NCBI GenBank assembly: GCA_905182185.1
Contig: CAJJAP010000008.1
Coordinates: 1 to 64,000 of the forward strand
Reading direction: 5' to 3'
Origin: an uncultured Candidatus Poseidoniales archaeon
GTDB taxonomy: Archaea > Thermoplasmatota > Poseidoniia > Poseidoniales > Poseidoniaceae
DNA length: 64,000 nt
Both the position numbers and the translations under genes were made by a program. The notes beneath the pieces were generated by a model. It saw nothing but the letters and a program-made list of their open reading frames with translations, had not been told where the DNA came from and did not search any database. Shown here piece after piece: positions 62,524-64,000 of the stretch (position 1 is its first letter; each line of letters begins with the position of its first letter).

Positions 62524-63015
62524 ATGCGGGTTCTTGATACAGCGGCTTTGCTATATTGGCCAATGGATAAATTGGCAGGTGGTATATGTGCAGAATCACA
62601 AAAAGAAGAACTTGAGAAAGTTTCTGCACAGCGTTCAATGCTAATTGGCGCAGCCGATATAGATTGGAGGGATGTAACGCAGTCATGGCTACAAGAAGCA
62701 AAAGTTGTTGCTGCAAAAAGTGGAGACCTGCCCCGATTGTCCAATGTTGATTTGGACTTATTAGCCCTCACTATTGCCTTAGATGCAACTTTGTACACTG
62801 ATGATTATCGTCTTCAAAATGCAGTAAAAAATGCTGGTGGAAAAATTGAAAATGTTGGTCAAAGCGGTGCAAAGAAAGTTTGGCGTTGGCATTTACGTTG
62901 TGAAGGATGCCGCAAGACAATAGATGTTCCTGCAAATGTTGACCGTTCCAAAAAAGGACCGGTTGCGGAATGTGATATCTGTGGCTCAGCAATGCATATC
63001 AAGCGTAAGTCCTAA
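62524..63015 (+). CDS. nob1: NOB1-type endonuclease (PIN domain plus zinc ribbon)
   Basis: 163 residues from ATG 62524 (MRVLDTAALLYW). PIN-domain acidic residues: Asp5, a cluster around LSNVDLDLLALTIAL, and TDDYRLQNA. A zinc ribbon follows with Cys126, Cys129, Cys150 and Cys153 (LRCEGC ... ECDICG). In archaea NOB1 makes the final cut at the 3' end of 16S rRNA. The longer frame upstream to 62437 is not used because the family starts with the short hydrophobic strand. Confidence 0.9.
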   Translation: MRVLDTAALLYWPMDKLAGGICAESQKEELEKVSAQRSMLIGAADIDWRDVTQSWLQEAKVVAAKSGDLPRLSNVDLDLLALTIALDATLYTDDYRLQNAVKNAGGKIENVGQSGAKKVWRWHLRCEGCRKTIDVPANVDRSKKGPVAECDICGSAMHIKRKS

Positions 63016-63026
63016 CTTTAGTGGAC

Positions 63027-63332
63027 TTATTCTTCTGAATCAAGCGCTTCAAGAGCAGATACTTTCTTTTCCAGATCTGCGCTTTTCATACCAGCGGGAT
63101 TAATTCCAACTGCCTTGGCTCTTTGTGCTAATACTTGCTCAGGGGTACGCCCGCCTGCTTCTAAATCGGTAAGAGTATCTCTTGCATTATTGGTTTGAGC
63201 TAAACCTTTTTGGAATTCACCTTTGCTTTGGCCTAATGCTTTGGCCATCTTAGGAAGACGATCTGCTCCAAACAAGATAAAGAATAATCCCAAAAGAATA
63301 ACCAATTCAGTAGTACCTGGAGTAAATGCCAT
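63027..63332 (-). CDS. tatA: Twin-arginine translocase subunit TatA
   Basis: 101 residues. N-terminal short membrane helix TELVILLGLFFILFGADRLP followed by the amphipathic helix KMAKALGQSKGEFQKGL, the Tat A/B hallmark, then a charged tail. It would form the pore for export of folded proteins. The tatC partner is not in the window. Confidence 0.9.
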   Translation of the reverse strand: MAFTPGTTELVILLGLFFILFGADRLPKMAKALGQSKGEFQKGLAQTNNARDTLTDLEAGGRTPEQVLAQRAKAVGINPAGMKSADLEKKVSALEALDSEE

Positions 63333-63394
63333 ATTGCTTCCTCATTCTATGGCAACTGCCCTTCTTTGTTGAAGTCTTCGCTCTAATTTACTCT

Positions 63395-63637
63395 TTAACC
63401 ACCGGAAACAGGAGGTAGTAGTGCGATTTCATCACCCTGCATTGGAATTGATTGTAATTGGCAAACTTCGCCATTTAGCGCAACTATTAATCCCATTTCT
63501 AGCCACTTTGCAGCGCCAAGTTGTTGCACATAATATTGAATTGATTTTCCTTCAACATAGGGTGTCTGTAGATTTCTTGCAGATAATTGTTCGGCCAAAG
63601 GGCCAAAGGCAATTATCTGTAATACTGCATTGGCCAT
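63395..63637 (-). CDS. MoaD/ThiS-family ubiquitin-like sulfur carrier
   Basis: 80 residues from ATG 63637 (MANAVLQIIAFG). Beta-grasp pattern ending in LLPPVSGG, the C-terminal di-glycine that is activated and thiocarboxylated. It serves molybdopterin, thiamine or tRNA thiolation; the client cannot be told. It is divergent from the ABC ATPase. Confidence 0.85.
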   Translation of the reverse strand: MANAVLQIIAFGPLAEQLSARNLQTPYVEGKSIQYYVQQLGAAKWLEMGLIVALNGEVCQLQSIPMQGDEIALLPPVSGG

Positions 63638-63689
63638 GTAGCAACGCTCTAAGCGGTAGTTTATCAACGCGTTCTGTTGTGCAATAATC

Positions 63690-64000
63690 ATGCGAACTAC
63701 GATGGAAGCCAGAGCATTGTGGAAGGTTTACCAAAGCGGCGATAATATGGTGCAAGCAGTTCGCGGCATCAATATCAAGTTATTACAAGGAGAGATGGTA
63801 GCAATAATGGGGCCATCAGGTTGTGGAAAAACGACACTGCTCAATGTTTTATCAGGAATAGATGAACCTAGTTCTGGTCAAGTCTTAGTTGATGGTAAGC
63901 AATTATTTGGTATTTCAGATGACGAAAGAACTGAGATGAGAGCGCATAATTTTGGATTTATCTTTCAAAATTTCAATCTTCTACCAGTATTATCAGCAGT
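63690..64000 (+). CDS. ABC transporter ATPase of the LolD/MacB type, cut by the window edge
   Basis: 103 residues visible from ATG 63690 (or ATG 63702). Walker A IMGPSGCGKTTLLNVLSGID; then SGQVLVDGKQLF and the Q-loop IFQNFNLLPVLSA, as in the LolD/MacB/FtsE-like group. Signature and Walker B lie beyond the edge. The partner permease should follow on the plus strand. Confidence 0.9.
   Translation, partial: MRTTMEARALWKVYQSGDNMVQAVRGINIKLLQGEMVAIMGPSGCGKTTLLNVLSGIDEPSSGQVLVDGKQLFGISDDERTEMRAHNFGFIFQNFNLLPVLSA

Noticed and set aside
1-64000. Insertion sequences, integrases or a prophage
   Set aside because: No transposase, integrase or phage structural motif was seen in any frame; the only hint of integration is the repeat array beside tRNA-Glu.

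Overview
The window reads as a moderately AT-rich archaeal chromosome segment, most likely from a Marine Group II euryarchaeon (Ca. Poseidoniales, class Poseidoniia). Archaeal markers are a TATA-binding protein, a NOB1-type PIN nuclease with a zinc ribbon, a full archaellum gene set, a eukaryote-like IleRS, mevalonate kinase and an aconitase-X/phosphomevalonate dehydratase. Shine-Dalgarno sites of the GGAGGTGAT type are common, and at least one promoter looks leaderless. The many large secreted or lipid-anchored proteins, plus TatA, VTT/DedA and a membrane pyrophosphatase, fit a heterotrophic planktonic group II cell. The lineage call is inferred from gene content only.

Layout. 0-3.8 kb: minus-strand secreted proteins with PKD-like domains. 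3.9-5.8 kb: TBP and mevalonate kinase (minus). 5.9-8.7 kb: a membrane HdrD-like iron-sulfur oxidoreductase coupled to a class I glutamine amidotransferase. 8.7-10.4 kb: a six-TM protein and an SDR reductase (minus). 10.4-19.1 kb: CysRS, a badly broken lamin-tail/amidohydrolase surface protein, thioredoxin, a CocE-type secreted hydrolase and a HhH-MutS ATPase. 19.2-31.8 kb: IleRS, two secreted proteins, NAD synthetase and TrhO. 31.8-38.8 kb: a collagen-like/DUF7151-like surface protein, a fused AcnX, a sugar-nucleotide epimerase, and a minus-strand peroxiredoxin / hexapeptide transferase / flavin-reductase operon. 39.0-52.9 kb: the archaellum locus (two archaellins, an unassigned cytosolic protein, ArlF, G, H, I, J), preceded by three translationally coupled genes including a 1,630-residue membrane protein. 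53-64 kb: endonuclease III, PolX, NifU-like protein, pyrophosphatase, lipoprotein, esterase, glutaredoxin, FMN reductase, tRNA-Glu with 101-bp tandem repeats, VTT protein, NOB1, TatA, MoaD/ThiS and the start of an ABC ATPase.

At least eight genes are interrupted by single-base frameshifts, several at short homopolymers (CCCC, GGGGG, TTTT, GGG). Each rejoins into a coherent protein, so sequencing or assembly indels are the simplest explanation, but no reads are available to prove it.

The most interesting items are the extended archaellum locus (coupled giant protein, acidic archaellin signal peptides, ArlF with an inserted beta-repeat domain, RNA hairpins between genes), the single-chain AcnX lying in the same window as mevalonate kinase, a TBP with a roughly 26-residue insertion, and the tRNA-Glu 3' end embedded in a 12-bp inverted repeat next to tandem repeats.
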